A DNA stretch of 64,000 nt. Origin: Arthrobacter sp. AL12. GTDB taxonomy: Bacteria > Actinomycetota > Actinomycetes > Actinomycetales > Micrococcaceae. A program made the translations under genes and the position numbers. Within the stretch, counting starts at the first letter, position 1. Every line of letters starts with the position of its first letter. This document shows, one piece after another, positions 37,048 to 46,979 of this stretch. The notes under the pieces were generated by a model. It saw only the letters and a list, made by a program, of their open reading frames with translations. It did not search any database and had not been told where the DNA came from. Location of the stretch: the NCBI RefSeq assembly GCF_029960645.1, contig NZ_JASBQY010000005.1, positions 148,452-212,451 of the forward strand, given 5' to 3'.

Positions 37048-37207
37048 GGGCCTTCCTGACTGTGCCTTCGTCCGGCACGGGTAGATCCGCTGCCCGGGGC
37101 AGCTCGTGTGGGTCAACTCACCCCATTAGAGCCGCTGAAAAGCGTAAGCACAACCGGATTTTTCTCAATCGACGATTTAGCGTTTCCTTGCGCATAGACT
37201 GGTCGGC

Positions 37208-38122
37208 ATGGAAATCCACCAGCTGGAGATGCTCCGCGAACTCGGGGCCCTCGGCAGCGTCAAGGCCGTCGCGGAAACCCTGCTCGTGACCCCCTCGGCG
37301 GTGTCGCAGCAACTGGCTGCCCTGCAGAAATCCGTCGACGTGCCGCTGACCCGCAAGGAAGGCCGGCACCTGGTCCTGACCGAGGCCGGGCAGGTCCTCG
37401 CGGACGCCGGGGCCGCCGTCGTCAGTGCCATGGCGGACGCGCGGACGGCGATCGGCGCGTACCACGGCTCGCCGGTGGCGCCCGTGACCCTCAGCGGGTT
37501 CCACAGCGCAGGGCAGGCCCTGTTCGCCCCGCTCGCCCGGCTGCTGGCCGGTCCGGGGCAGCCGCGGATCCTGCTCTCCGACGAGGACGTCGCCCAGCAG
37601 GACTTCCCCGCGCTGACGGCCCGGTATGACCTGGTCCTGGCGCACCGGATGGACCACAGTGCGGCCTGGCCCGGGGAGCGGGTGGCGGTGATTCCGCTCG
37701 CGCATGAGCCGCTGGATGTCGCGCTGCCGGCCAGGCACCGGCTGGCGGGCCAGCGTGCGGTGACGGCGGACGACGTCGTCGGGGAACCCTGGGTGACCAG
37801 CCGCACCGGCTACTCCCCCGCGGACGTGCTCTCCGCCGTCGCGGCCGTCTCCAGCCGGGAACTGAACATCGTGCATCGGATCAATGACTACTCCACGGTG
37901 GCGGCGCTGGTGGCGACCGGGGGCGTGGTCGGGCTGCTGCCCCGGTACACGGCGCGGCCGGTGCTGAACCCGGGCATTGTGCTGCGGCCGCTCGAGGGCA
38001 TCAGCACCCGGCGCCGGATCGACATCCTGGCCCGCCCGGAGAACCTTAAACGCAGATCGGTCATGATGGTCTGCGAAGCACTGCAGACCATCATGACCGA
38101 GCTTGTCACTGACCGGCCTTAG
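37208..38122 (+). CDS. LysR-family transcriptional regulator (next to tdh-kbl)
   Basis: 304 aa. Helix-turn-helix in GSVKAVAETLLVTPSAVSQQLAALQKSVDVPLTRKEG, effector domain from about residue 90. Divergent from tdh-kbl and likely their regulator. TAGACT (37195-37200) ends 7 nt before the ATG, with no ribosome site, so the mRNA may be leaderless. Its stop codon overlaps by 4 nt the stop of the convergent exported-protein gene. Confidence 0.9.
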   Translation: MEIHQLEMLRELGALGSVKAVAETLLVTPSAVSQQLAALQKSVDVPLTRKEGRHLVLTEAGQVLADAGAAVVSAMADARTAIGAYHGSPVAPVTLSGFHSAGQALFAPLARLLAGPGQPRILLSDEDVAQQDFPALTARYDLVLAHRMDHSAAWPGERVAVIPLAHEPLDVALPARHRLAGQRAVTADDVVGEPWVTSRTGYSPADVLSAVAAVSSRELNIVHRINDYSTVAALVATGGVVGLLPRYTARPVLNPGIVLRPLEGISTRRRIDILARPENLKRRSVMMVCEALQTIMTELVTDRP

Positions 38123-38769
38123 GGGGCCTGCCCCACGGCTTTGTCCTTCCAGTGCCCGTTTCCGAGGTGCTTGCCCAATCCTTTGCCCAGTCCCTTGCCC
38201 ACTCCGTTGCCCGGCCCCTTGCCCGGCAGGCCCGGGGCTCCGGCGATAATGTGCCCGGCGGTGATGCCGGACTCGTCCTTGACGCCTTTGATCCGCACCT
38301 GTTCCCCGGTTTTGAGGTCCGCGGCGGCGGCGTCGGTGGGCTTGAGACGCTTGTCCGCGTTGCCTCTCGGGACGGTGCCGTCAGCGGCAGGAGGGGGCAG
38401 TTTCGTGATTTCTGTTCCGGCGTTGAGGACGTAGGTCTGGCTGAAGCCGTCCTCGCTCCTGACAGTGATTGACACACTGCTCACGGCCTCGATGGCGCCC
38501 TGTTGCGTCAGCCGGGTCTCGAACCCGCCGTCGCTCTTTTTGACAACGTTTTCGCCATGCAGGGGCAGGTCGCGGTTTTTCTGGGGCGCCCGCCCTTCCG
38601 CGGGCGAAGTACCGGGCGGCTGGGCCGCCGACGTCGTGGGGGTTGCCAGCGGTGTCGCTGACTGTTCGGTGCCGGCCCAGACCGCAGCCGCCCCGGCCCC
38701 GCTGAGCGCAACGACGAATCCGCCCGCCAATACAACACTTCGCCATCCGGTGCGCAGCGGAACTGCCAT
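38119..38769 (-). CDS. exported protein with DUF5666-like repeats and a Gly/Lys-rich tail
   Basis: 216 aa. The N-terminus (residues 1-33) is a signal peptide or anchor: R-x-G-W-R then VVLAGGFVVALSGAGAAAVWA. A Pro/Thr/Ala linker follows, then a beta-rich part with SSVSITVRSEDGFSQTYVLNAGTEITK and DLKTGEQVRIKGVKDESGITAGHII, which resembles DUF5666-type OB-like repeats. The tail has GKGLGKGLGKHLGNGHW repeats. No enzyme motif. Convergent 4-nt overlap with the LysR gene. Confidence 0.7.
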   Translation of the reverse strand: MAVPLRTGWRSVVLAGGFVVALSGAGAAAVWAGTEQSATPLATPTTSAAQPPGTSPAEGRAPQKNRDLPLHGENVVKKSDGGFETRLTQQGAIEAVSSVSITVRSEDGFSQTYVLNAGTEITKLPPPAADGTVPRGNADKRLKPTDAAAADLKTGEQVRIKGVKDESGITAGHIIAGAPGLPGKGPGNGVGKGLGKGLGKHLGNGHWKDKAVGQAP

Positions 38770-38863
38770 CGGTTCACCCTTCCCCCTGGGCCCGGCCGGT
38801 CACCGGAACCCTTGGGCACCAGCATAGGGCCGGAACGGCTGACTGAACATGGCCCCCCGTTAA

Positions 38864-38929
38864 CCCAAGTAGCTCGCAGCAGGGGCTGTTTTGAGGGTTC
38901 AAAACGGCCCCAACCGCGAGCCAGTTGGG
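38864..38929. terminator. 31-nt-arm imperfect inverted repeat downstream of gatB
   Basis: Arms 38864-38894 and 38899-38929 pair at about 25 of 31 positions with a 4-nt loop; the inner part (TTTTGA/TCAAAA) and outer part (CCCAA/TTGGG) are strongest. It begins 11 nt after the gatB stop codon and lies upstream of the exported-protein gene. Confidence 0.6.
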
Positions 38930-38940
38930 CTTGGCGGGAC

Positions 38941-40446
38941 CTAGCCTTCGACGCCGAGGCGCTCCAGGATCAGCTCGCGGACGCGGCCGGCGTCGGCCTG
39001 CCCGCGGGTCGCCTTCATCACGCCGCCGACGATCGCACCGATCGCCTGGAGCTTGCCGCCGCGGATCTTGTCCGCGACACCGGGCTGTGCCGCGAGGGCC
39101 GCGTCGATGGCCTCGAGCAGGGGTCCGTCGTCGGAGACCACGGCGAGGCCGCGCTTGGCCACGATCTCCGCCGGGGTGCCTTCGCCGGCGAGCACGCCGT
39201 CGAGGACCTCGGTGGCCATCTTGTTGTTGATCTTGCCGTCCTCGACCATCGTGTTCAGTTCCACGATGGTCGCCGGTGCGACGCCGAGCTGGCCGGGATC
39301 GACGTCGGCGATCTTGGCGCGTCCGACGATTTCGCCCATCCACCATTTGCGGGCCACCGTGGCGGTGGCGCCGGCGGCGATGGTTTCCTCGATCTCATCC
39401 ATCACGCCGGCGTTGACGACGTCGCGGAATTCCAGGTCGGAGTAGCCCCAGTGGGCCTGCAGCCGCTTCCGGCGGGCGGCCGGCGGCTCGGGCAGCGTGG
39501 CCCGGAGCTCCTCCACCCACTCGCGGGAGGCGACGATCGGCACCAGGTCCGGTTCCGGGAAGTAGCGGTAGTCGTCGGCGTCGGACTTGGGCCGGCCCGA
39601 GGTCGTGGAGCGGGTGTCCTCGTGCCAGTGGCGGGTCTCCTGGATGACCGGCTCGCCGGAGTCCAGCACGGCGGCGTGCCGGCGGATCTCGTAGTGGACG
39701 GCGTGCTCGACGGCGCGCAGCGAGTTGACGTTCTTCGTCTCGGAACGGATGCCGAAGCGTTCGCGGCCGTGCGGGCGGAGCGAGACGTTCGCGTCGCAGC
39801 GGACGTTGCCGCGTTCCATCTTGGCATCGGAGACACCGAGGTTCTTGACGATCTCCCGGACCGCGGCGACGTAGGCCTTGGCGAGCTCGGGCGCGCGGCT
39901 GCCCGCGCCCTCAATCGGCTTGGTCACGATCTCGACGAGCGGCACGCCGGAGCGGTTGTAGTCCACCAGGGAGTAGTCCGCGCCCTGGATGCGGCCGGTG
40001 GCGCCGCCCATGTGGGTCAGCTTGCCGGCGTCTTCCTCCATGTGCGCACGTTCGATTTCGACGCGGAACATGGTGCCGTCGGAGAGCTCGATGTCCAGGT
40101 AGCCGTCGTACGCGATCGGCTCGTCGTACTGGGAGGTCTGGAAGTTCTTCGGGGTGTCCGGGTAGAAGTAGTTCTTCCGGGCGAAGCGGCAGGTCTCGGC
40201 GATCTTGCAGTTGAGCGCCAGGCCGATCTTGATCGAGGACTCGATCGCGGTCCGGTTCACCACCGGCAGCACGCCGGGCATGCCCAGGTCCACCTCGTTG
40301 ACGTTGGTGTTGGGCTCGTCGCCGAACACGTTCGGGGCGGAGGAGAACATCTTCGTCTTGGTGTTGAGCTCCACGTGGACCTCGAAGCCCAGGACGGGAT
40401 CGTACTTCTCCATCGCCTCTTCGAAGCTGAGGGTTGCATCAGACAT
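38941..40446 (-). CDS. gatB: aspartyl/glutamyl-tRNA(Asn/Gln) amidotransferase subunit B
   Basis: 501 aa. [22 protein letters not shown] at the N-terminus, [44 protein letters not shown] and [10 protein letters not shown] are GatB signatures; the C-terminal GatB/YqeY domain ends [10 protein letters not shown]. It phosphorylates and amidates mischarged Glu-tRNA(Gln) or Asp-tRNA(Asn). The start at 40446 shares one base with the gatA stop (TAATG). Confidence 0.97.
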   Translation of the reverse strand: MSDATLSFEEAMEKYDPVLGFEVHVELNTKTKMFSSAPNVFGDEPNTNVNEVDLGMPGVLPVVNRTAIESSIKIGLALNCKIAETCRFARKNYFYPDTPKNFQTSQYDEPIAYDGYLDIELSDGTMFRVEIERAHMEEDAGKLTHMGGATGRIQGADYSLVDYNRSGVPLVEIVTKPIEGAGSRAPELAKAYVAAVREIVKNLGVSDAKMERGNVRCDANVSLRPHGRERFGIRSETKNVNSLRAVEHAVHYEIRRHAAVLDSGEPVIQETRHWHEDTRSTTSGRPKSDADDYRYFPEPDLVPIVASREWVEELRATLPEPPAARRKRLQAHWGYSDLEFRDVVNAGVMDEIEETIAAGATATVARKWWMGEIVGRAKIADVDPGQLGVAPATIVELNTMVEDGKINNKMATEVLDGVLAGEGTPAEIVAKRGLAVVSDDGPLLEAIDAALAAQPGVADKIRGGKLQAIGAIVGGVMKATRGQADAGRVRELILERLGVEG

Positions 40447-42041
40447 TAGTGGGAACCTCCGTGGCTCGCGACGGTGTCGTTTAGGGCAGGGTCCGCCAGG
40501 GAAGGCGTTCCCGGGGACGGCTCCGTCAGGGAAGGGGCCCTGTCCAGCAGCGGGCCGCCCCACTGGGCTTCGAGCAGGGATTCGAGCACCGCGCCGACGC
40601 GGTAGAGCCGGGCGTCCTGGCGGGCCGGGGCCAGCAGCTGGACGCCGACCGGCAGTCCGTCCTCGTCGGCCAGGCCGCCGGGCAGGGACAGGCCGGGGAC
40701 GCCGGCCATGTTGGCGGGGATGGTGGCGACGTCGTTGAGGTACATCGCCAGCGGGTCGTTGAGTTTCTCGCCGAGCTTGAACGCCGTGGTCGGCGCGGTC
40801 GGGGAGATCAGCACGTCGGCCTTGGCGAACGCGGCGTCGAAGTCGCGTTGGATCAGGGTGCGCACCTTCTGGGCCGAGCCGTAGTAGGCGTCGTAGTAGC
40901 CGGCACTCAGGGCGTAGGTGCCGAGGATGATGCGGCGCTTGACCTCGTCGCCGAAGCCGGCGGCGCGGGTGGCACCCATGACGCGTTCAATCGTCATCGG
41001 GCCGTCCTCGGGCAGGACGCGCAGGCCGTACCGGACGCCGTCGAACTTGGCCAGGTTGGAGGAGGCCTCCGAGGGCATGATCAGGTAGTAGGCGCCCAGG
41101 GCGTACTTGAAGTTGGGGCAGGACACCTCCACGATTTCGGCGCCGGCGCTCTTGAGCAGCTCGAGGGATTCGTTGAAGCGGTTCTCTACGCCGGTCTGGT
41201 AGCCCTCGCCGTGGAGTTCCTTGATGATGCCGATCCTCATGCCGTGCACGTTGCCGATCGACGCGGCGGCGACGAGGTCCTCCAGCGGGTCCGGCAGCGA
41301 GGTGGAGTCGTGCGGATCGTGGCCGCCGATGACCTGGTGCAGCAGGGCGGAGTCCAGCACGGTGCGCGAGACCGGGCCGATCTGGTCCAGCGAGGAGGCC
41401 ATCGCGATGGCGCCGTAGCGGGACACGCCGCCGTAGGTGGGCTTCACGCCGACGGTGCCGGTGACGGCGCCGGGCTGGCGGATCGAGCCGCCGGTGTCGG
41501 TGCCGAGGGCCAGCGGGGCCTCGAAGGCCGCGACGGCGGCGGCGGACCCGCCGCCGGAGCCGCCGGGGATCCGGTCCAGGTCCCAGGGGTTGTGGGTGGG
41601 GCCGAAGGCGGAGTGCTCGGTGGAGGAGCCCATCGCGAATTCGTCCAGGTTGGTCTTGCCCAGGATCGGCATCTTCGCGGCGCGGAGGCGCTTGACCACG
41701 GTGGCGTCGTAGGGGCTGTGCCAGCCTTCGAGGATTTTCGAGCCGGCCGTGGTGGGCTGGCCGACGGTGACGATCAGGTCCTTGACGGCGATCGGCACAC
41801 CGGCGAGGGCGTGCAGTTCCTGTGCCGCGGGGCCTCCCGCGGCGCGGATCGCGTCGACCTCGGCGGCGACGGCGAGCGCCTCGTCCGTGTTGACGTGCAG
41901 GAAGGCATGGACCTTGCCGTCGACGGCGGCGATGCGGTCCAGGTGAGCCTGGGTGACCTCGACGGCGGAGACCTCGCGGGCGGCCAGTTTGCCGGCGAGC
42001 GTCGCGGCGGAGGAGCGGATCAGTTCGTTGTTCTCAGTCAT
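40446..42041 (-). CDS. gatA: aspartyl/glutamyl-tRNA(Asn/Gln) amidotransferase subunit A
   Basis: 531-aa amidase. The Ser-cisSer-Lys triad fits K87 (VAVKDL-like VPIAVKDLI), S162 ([12 protein letters not shown]) and S186 ([12 protein letters not shown]), with the spacing of characterised GatA. It frees ammonia from glutamine for GatB. I use ATG 42041 ([13 protein letters not shown]); an ATG five codons upstream would overlap gatC. A Pro/Ser/Thr-rich tail follows the amidase domain. Confidence 0.96.
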   Translation of the reverse strand: MTENNELIRSSAATLAGKLAAREVSAVEVTQAHLDRIAAVDGKVHAFLHVNTDEALAVAAEVDAIRAAGGPAAQELHALAGVPIAVKDLIVTVGQPTTAGSKILEGWHSPYDATVVKRLRAAKMPILGKTNLDEFAMGSSTEHSAFGPTHNPWDLDRIPGGSGGGSAAAVAAFEAPLALGTDTGGSIRQPGAVTGTVGVKPTYGGVSRYGAIAMASSLDQIGPVSRTVLDSALLHQVIGGHDPHDSTSLPDPLEDLVAAASIGNVHGMRIGIIKELHGEGYQTGVENRFNESLELLKSAGAEIVEVSCPNFKYALGAYYLIMPSEASSNLAKFDGVRYGLRVLPEDGPMTIERVMGATRAAGFGDEVKRRIILGTYALSAGYYDAYYGSAQKVRTLIQRDFDAAFAKADVLISPTAPTTAFKLGEKLNDPLAMYLNDVATIPANMAGVPGLSLPGGLADEDGLPVGVQLLAPARQDARLYRVGAVLESLLEAQWGGPLLDRAPSLTEPSPGTPSLADPALNDTVASHGGSH

Positions 42042-42045
42042 GTTC

Positions 42046-42342
42046 TTAGCCCTCATCCAGGATTGCCGGGACCTTGAAGCGGCCCTCGTACGCGTCCGGG
42101 GCGCCGGAGAGTGCCTGCTCGGCGGTGAAAGTGTGGCCCACGACGTCCTCGCGGAACACGTTCGTCAGCGGGATCGGGTGGGACGTGGCCGGGACGTCCT
42201 CACCGGCGGCTTCACTGACGGATTTCACTGATTCGACGATGACGGCGAGTTCGCCGGCCATCCTGTCGAGCTCTTCAGCACTCATCTCGATGTGCGCGAG
42301 ACGCGCGAGATGCGCGACGTCGTCGCGGTTGATCGCAGCCAT
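42046..42342 (-). CDS. gatC: aspartyl/glutamyl-tRNA(Asn/Gln) amidotransferase subunit C
   Basis: 98 aa: [36 protein letters not shown], then [18 protein letters not shown], the usual GatC pattern that wraps around GatA-GatB. ATG 42342 has AGGGGAG upstream; the ORF extends 5 codons further without support. First gene of gatCAB. Confidence 0.95.
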   Translation of the reverse strand: MAAINRDDVAHLARLAHIEMSAEELDRMAGELAVIVESVKSVSEAAGEDVPATSHPIPLTNVFREDVVGHTFTAEQALSGAPDAYEGRFKVPAILDEG

Positions 42343-42441
42343 GGATCTCCCCTGCAAGTTCGGATTATTTTCCGTCCCAGTCTACGTGGGTTCGCCTGCC
42401 GTTACTTCCCGGCGGACACCCTGCGGCAAGGGCATTAACGC

Positions 42442-42498
42442 CGAGGTGACAGTTCGCGCCGATGTTTTGAGCAAACACCGGCGCGAACTGTCACCTCG
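42442..42498. terminator. 19-bp perfect inverted repeat downstream of the CitMHS gene
   Basis: Arms 42442-42460 and 42480-42498 (left arm starting CGAGGTGACAGTTCG) are perfectly complementary, and the stem continues inward for six more pairs with one mismatch to a 5-nt loop. It begins 10 nt after the CitMHS stop codon and lies upstream of gatC. Confidence 0.65.
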
Positions 42499-42507
42499 CG
42501 GGTTTTG

Positions 42508-43968
42508 TTAGCCGATGCCGATGGCTCCGGTCAGGACTCCGACGGCGAGCATGACCAGGGAGATGACGGCGGTGCGCCAGAGGACCTTCTTGTGGTGGTC
42601 GCCCAGGTCCACCTTGGCGAGGGACACGAGCAGCAGGATCGCGGGGACCAGCGGGCTCTGCAGGTGGAACGGCTGGCCGGTGATCGAGGCCCGGGCCATG
42701 TCCGCGGCGCTGACGCCGTAGTGGGCCGCGGTCTCGCTGAGGACTGGGAGGACACCGAAGTAGAAGGCGTCGTTGCTCATGAAGAACGTCATCGGGATGC
42801 TCAGCACGCCGGTGATGATGGCCATGAACGGGCCCATGTCGGCCGGGATGATCGCCACGAGCCATTCGGACATGGCCTTGACCATGCCGGTGCCGTTCAG
42901 GACACCGGTCAGGACGGCTGCGGCCATGACCATGCTGACGACGGCGACGATCGAGGGTGCGTGGGCGATCAGCTGGGCGCTCTGTTCCTTGACCTTCGGG
43001 AAGTTGACCAGCAGGGCAATGGCGGAACCCACCATAAAGACATACGGGAGCGGAACAACGTTGGCAACGAGCGTCACCATGACTGCCGCCGTCAGGCCGA
43101 GGTTGAACCAGAACAGCTTGGGACGCAGGGTGGAGCGGTTGGGGTCAAGAGCGGTGTCGGCCATGGCCGTATCGCGGTAGTCGACGAGCTCCTCGGTGCG
43201 TTCCAGGACGGCGACGGAGGAACCTCCGGTGGCGGGGCTTCCGACGGCGGGGACTCCCCCGGCAGGGGCGGAGCCCTTGCCGCCGAAACCGAAGCGGCCG
43301 GTGCCGCTGCCGCCGTCGAACGTACCAGCGGAGTCCCAGATCTCCGGGGCGACGGCGCGGAGCCGGTTGCGCTCCTGCAGGCCCAGGAGCCAGGCGAAGA
43401 CGAACACGACCACGAGGCCGGCGATCAGCGAGGGAATCATCGGAACGAAGACATCGTTGACGTCGAGCTTCAGCGCGGTTGCGGCACGGGCGGTGGGGCC
43501 GCCCCAGGGCAGGATGTTCATGGTGCCGTTCGCGAGGCCCGCCACACAGGTCAGGACCACGGGGCTCATCTTGAGGCGCAGATAGACCGGCAGCATGGCC
43601 GCGGTGGTGAGGATGAAGGTGGTGGAGCCGTCGCCGTCGAGCGATACCGCGGCGGCGAGGATGGCCGTGCCAAGGACGACCTTGGCGGGGTCGTTGCCGA
43701 GCTTGCGCAGGATGAACCGGACCAGCGGGTCGAAGAGCCCGACGTCGATCATCAGGCCGAAGTAGATGATGGCAAACATCAGCAGGGCTGCCGTGGACGT
43801 CATGGACTTCATCGAGTCCATGACCATCGGGCCGATGCCGAGTCCTGCGCCGGCGAAGAGTCCGAAGACTGTGGGGACGATGATGAGCGCCAGCACGGGC
43901 GTCAGCTTCTTTGTCATGATCAGCACCATGAATACCGCGATCATGGCGAATCCTAGTAATACCAGCAC
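42508..43968 (-). CDS. citrate-metal:H+ symporter, CitMHS family
   Basis: 486 aa, about twelve spans. FAMIAVFMVLIMTKKLTPVLALIIVP, the motif LDGDGSTTFILTTAAMLPVYLRL and MNILPWGGPTARAATAL are typical of the CitMHS family, which imports citrate with Mg2+ or Ca2+. A central Gly/Ser-rich cytoplasmic loop sits near residue 240. GTG 43968 has AAGGAG 6 nt upstream. It is divergent from a CitA/CitB-type sensor-regulator pair that likely controls it. Confidence 0.93.
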   Translation of the reverse strand: MLVLLGFAMIAVFMVLIMTKKLTPVLALIIVPTVFGLFAGAGLGIGPMVMDSMKSMTSTAALLMFAIIYFGLMIDVGLFDPLVRFILRKLGNDPAKVVLGTAILAAAVSLDGDGSTTFILTTAAMLPVYLRLKMSPVVLTCVAGLANGTMNILPWGGPTARAATALKLDVNDVFVPMIPSLIAGLVVVFVFAWLLGLQERNRLRAVAPEIWDSAGTFDGGSGTGRFGFGGKGSAPAGGVPAVGSPATGGSSVAVLERTEELVDYRDTAMADTALDPNRSTLRPKLFWFNLGLTAAVMVTLVANVVPLPYVFMVGSAIALLVNFPKVKEQSAQLIAHAPSIVAVVSMVMAAAVLTGVLNGTGMVKAMSEWLVAIIPADMGPFMAIITGVLSIPMTFFMSNDAFYFGVLPVLSETAAHYGVSAADMARASITGQPFHLQSPLVPAILLLVSLAKVDLGDHHKKVLWRTAVISLVMLAVGVLTGAIGIG

Positions 43969-44127
43969 GGCCGGCTCCTTCTTCAGTGAATCGCACCACC
44001 CCGGTGTGATGCGTACTACAGACGTTAGAGTGGCGCGCGTCACGGCTGGGTCTTTGCCGCATTTGATTGGCATACTGCTTATTGGACGCATTTTGCGCAT
44101 TGTGCTCACACCCGAAGGAGGACCGCC

Positions 44128-45849
44128 GTGCCCCGTTTAACCGACCGGCCTCCCCTGCGGTTCTCCACCCAGACCCTGCTGCTGCAGCTGGGCGTCGTGG
44201 CCCTGGTGGTGCTGCTGACGAGCGCCGTCCACGGCTGGCTCACCTACGACCGGCTGGGGCGCGAGGCGGAGAACCAGGCCCTGACCCTGGCCCGGACCGT
44301 GGCTTCGGACCCGGACGTCCGCGCCGAGGTGCAGCAGATCAGCGCCCAGCCCGGCACTCCCCCGGCCGCCGACCTGCTCGCCGGGCCGCTGATGGCCGCC
44401 GCCGAGGGTGCCCGCACCCGCACCGGCGCCCTGTTCGTGGTCATCACCGACGAGGCCGGCCTGCGGCTCGCGCACCCCGATCCGGAGCGGCTCGGCGAAC
44501 GGGTCAGCACGGATCCGACCGAGGCCCTGGCCGGCAAGGAAGTCACGACCCGGAACACCGGCACCCTGGGCCCCTCCGCCGGGGCCAAGGTTCCGGTGTT
44601 CGCCCCGGGCTCGGACGCCGTCGTGGGTGAGGTCAGTGTGGGCTACTCCACGGAATCCATCAGCCAGAGCCTCTCCCGGGACATCGTCCCGATCGCACTG
44701 ATCGCCGCCGGCGCCCTGCTGGTCGGGGTCCTGGCCTCCTTCCTGCTCCGGCGCCGGCTCCAGCGGCTGACCCTGGGCCTGGAACCGGAGGAGATCAGCA
44801 CCCTGGTCCACGACCAGGTCGCCGTCCTGCAAGGCGTCGACGACGGCGTGATCGGCGTCGCGGCGGACGGCCGGATCAGCGTGTTCAACCCCGCGGCCCA
44901 GCGCCTGCTGGGCCAGCCCGATCTCACCGGAACGCCGTGGGCCGACGCCCCGGTCCCCGCCCAGCTGCCTGCCCTGACCCGGGCCGACGCCGCCGAGGGC
45001 GACGCGGTGGAACTGGTTGCCGGCGGGCGCGTGCTGGTGGCGAGCGCCCGCAAGGCGCTGCACGGCCGCGAGGACCTGGGCTGGGTGCTGATGCTGCGGG
45101 ACCGGACCGAACTCCAGCAGCTGACCCGCCAGCTGGACGCCGTGGGCACCATGTCCACCGCGCTGCGGGCCCAGCGGCACGAGTTCGCCAACCAGCTCCA
45201 CACCATTGCCGGTTTCATGAGCATCGGCCAGCACCAGCAGGCCCGCGACTACCTGGCCCGGCTGGCCGCCACCGGGCCGCTGAAGTTCCCCGTGGACCAG
45301 GCCGAGCTGCTCCAGGACCCCTACCTGCAGGCCTTCCTGGGCGCCAAGGGCGTGGAAGCGGACGAACGCGGCGTGACCCTGCGGCTCGGCCCGGAAACCC
45401 TGGTCCGGGGCCAGGTCACCGAGCCGCAGGAAGTCACCACGGTTCTGGGCAACCTGATCGACAACGCCGTGAACGCCGCCGTCGCGGGCTCCGCGCCGGA
45501 GCGCTGGGTCGAGGTGGAAGTGCTCGACGAGCCAGGCACCGGGGCCGGCGGCGGGACGCTGCTGATCGTCGTCGGGGATTCCGGCGACGGATTGCCGGCC
45601 GCGGAGGCGGGCGGTGCGGACGCGGTGTTCGCGGAAGGATTCACGACGTCGGAGCGCCCGGCCCGGGCGGGCGCCGGCCAGGGCCTGGGCCTCGCGCTGG
45701 CCCGGCAGCTGGCGCGCCGCCGAGGCGGGGACGTGACGGTGCTGGACCCCGGCTCCGCCGGCGGCCCCGGCGCGGTGTTCATGGCGACCCTGCCGGGGAC
45801 GACGGCGCTCAATGCGACGGCACCCAACGAAAGGGACACCGATGTCTGA
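44128..45849 (+). CDS. CitA/DcuS-family sensor histidine kinase
   Basis: 573 aa. Membrane span 1 at about 19-33, an extracytoplasmic PDC-type sensor domain to about 185, span 2 at 186-206, a PAS domain (about 225-320), phospho-acceptor H351 in LRAQRHEFANQLHTIAGF and an ATPase domain with NLIDNAVNAAV and GDSGDGLP. This is the family that senses C4- and tri-carboxylates. GTG start after GAAGGAGGA. The stop overlaps the regulator start by 8 nt. Confidence 0.93.
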   Translation: MPRLTDRPPLRFSTQTLLLQLGVVALVVLLTSAVHGWLTYDRLGREAENQALTLARTVASDPDVRAEVQQISAQPGTPPAADLLAGPLMAAAEGARTRTGALFVVITDEAGLRLAHPDPERLGERVSTDPTEALAGKEVTTRNTGTLGPSAGAKVPVFAPGSDAVVGEVSVGYSTESISQSLSRDIVPIALIAAGALLVGVLASFLLRRRLQRLTLGLEPEEISTLVHDQVAVLQGVDDGVIGVAADGRISVFNPAAQRLLGQPDLTGTPWADAPVPAQLPALTRADAAEGDAVELVAGGRVLVASARKALHGREDLGWVLMLRDRTELQQLTRQLDAVGTMSTALRAQRHEFANQLHTIAGFMSIGQHQQARDYLARLAATGPLKFPVDQAELLQDPYLQAFLGAKGVEADERGVTLRLGPETLVRGQVTEPQEVTTVLGNLIDNAVNAAVAGSAPERWVEVEVLDEPGTGAGGGTLLIVVGDSGDGLPAAEAGGADAVFAEGFTTSERPARAGAGQGLGLALARQLARRRGGDVTVLDPGSAGGPGAVFMATLPGTTALNATAPNERDTDV

Positions 45850-46513
45850 GGATTTCCGGGTGCTGATCGTCGACGACGATTTCCACGTCGCCAAACTGCA
45901 TGCGGCCTATGTGGATTCGGTGGCGGGATTCCTGGCGCTGCCCCCGGCCGGGTCGGCGTCGCTGGCCCTGCAGGCCATCCACAGCCTGCGCCCGGACCTG
46001 GTGCTGCTGGACGTCTACCTGCCGGACGCGTCGGGCCTGGACCTGCTGCACCAGCTGGACGTGGACACGATGATCCTGAGCGCCGCCTCGGACACGGCCT
46101 CGCTACGGCTCGCGTTCCGGCGCGGGGCCCTGGGCTATCTGCTCAAGCCGTTCACGGCCGAGTCGCTGTCCCAGCAGCTGCGCTCCTATGCGCGCTACCG
46201 GCGGATCCTGGCCCAGCCGGGGAACGTCACGCAGGACACGGTGGAACGGGCCAAGCGCGCGCTGATCCCCGGGGACGTCATCCCCTCGGCCAAGCCGCGG
46301 TCCGCCACCGAGGCCGCCGTACTGGAATCGCTGGAGCCGGGTGAACAGTACTCGGCGGCCGAGGTCGCCACCCGGGTGGGCGTCTCCCGGGCCACCGCCC
46401 AGCGGTACCTCTCAGCGCTGGCCGACGACGGCGCCGTCGACATCCAGCTGCGCTACGGCACCACCGGCCGTCCCGAGCACCGCTACGGGTTGCCGCCGAC
46501 GGCAAACCCCTGA
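45842..46513 (+). CDS. CitB/DcuR-type response regulator
   Basis: 223 aa. Receiver domain with acidic pocket VLIVDDDFHVAKLH, phospho-acceptor D57 in LVLLDVYLPDASG, and YLLKPF; the C-terminal helix-turn-helix reads YSAAEVATRVGVSRATAQRYLSAL, as in DcuR/CitB. Partner of the kinase encoded immediately upstream. It probably activates the divergent CitMHS gene. Confidence 0.93.
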   Translation: MSEDFRVLIVDDDFHVAKLHAAYVDSVAGFLALPPAGSASLALQAIHSLRPDLVLLDVYLPDASGLDLLHQLDVDTMILSAASDTASLRLAFRRGALGYLLKPFTAESLSQQLRSYARYRRILAQPGNVTQDTVERAKRALIPGDVIPSAKPRSATEAAVLESLEPGEQYSAAEVATRVGVSRATAQRYLSALADDGAVDIQLRYGTTGRPEHRYGLPPTANP

Positions 46514-46530
46514 TCCCCCGTCCGCCACAG

Positions 46531-46593
46531 CAACGCGGGGTCAGGTACGGCCCGTCCGGGGGTCCCGGACGGGCCGGGAGTGACCCCGCGTTG
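46531..46593. terminator. 30-nt-arm inverted repeat (CAACGCGGGGTCA family)
   Basis: Outer 13-bp stem (CAACGCGGGGTCA / TGACCCCGCGTTG), a 5/5 internal loop, and an inner 12-bp stem (GGCCCGTCCGGG / CCCGGACGGGCC), closed by a 3-nt loop. It lies between the convergent response regulator and ridA-like genes. The outer stem is identical to that at 18241-18303; the inner stem is unrelated. Confidence 0.65.
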
Positions 46594-46596
46594 GAG

Positions 46597-46979
46597 TCAC
46601 CTGGTGCTTTTCTGGGCGACGAGTTCGATCTCGACCAGCATCTTGGGATCCAGGAACGGCAGCACGTGGATCAGGGCCGGGTGGGGCGGATCTCGCCGAA
46701 GACTTCGCCGCGGGCGCGGCCGGTTTCCTCCCACTGGCTGATGTCCGTCAGGTACAGCTTGGACTGCACCACGTCGGCGTAGTCGAAGCCGGCGTCGGCC
46801 AGGACGGTGTCGAGCTTATTCAGGACGCATCGGGTCTGGGTGTGGAAGTCCTGGCCGACCAGGCCGTCCTCGCCGCCGGCGGCCGTGGCGGAGATGTAGA
46901 GGGCGTTGTCCACCTGGACCGCCCGGGAGTAGCCGACCTTCTGTTCCCAAACGGAACCGGTGCCGGATGTCGCGCGCAT
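46597..46979 (-). pseudogene. RidA-family deaminase gene with a 3' frameshift
   Basis: The open frame from 46979 gives a RidA/YjgF/UK114 protein: VQVDNALYISATAAGG, TRCVLNKLDTVLADAGFDYADVVQSKLYLTDI, then stops at 46671 after GEVFGEIRPTRP. In another frame the expected C-terminus follows: ALIHVLPFLDPKMLVEIELVAQKST, to a stop at 46597. The break is at 46679-46686 in CCCACCCGG; losing one CCCA unit from CCCACCCACCCGG would explain it. The truncated form lacks the last strand (VEIE) of the trimer fold. Confidence 0.8.
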
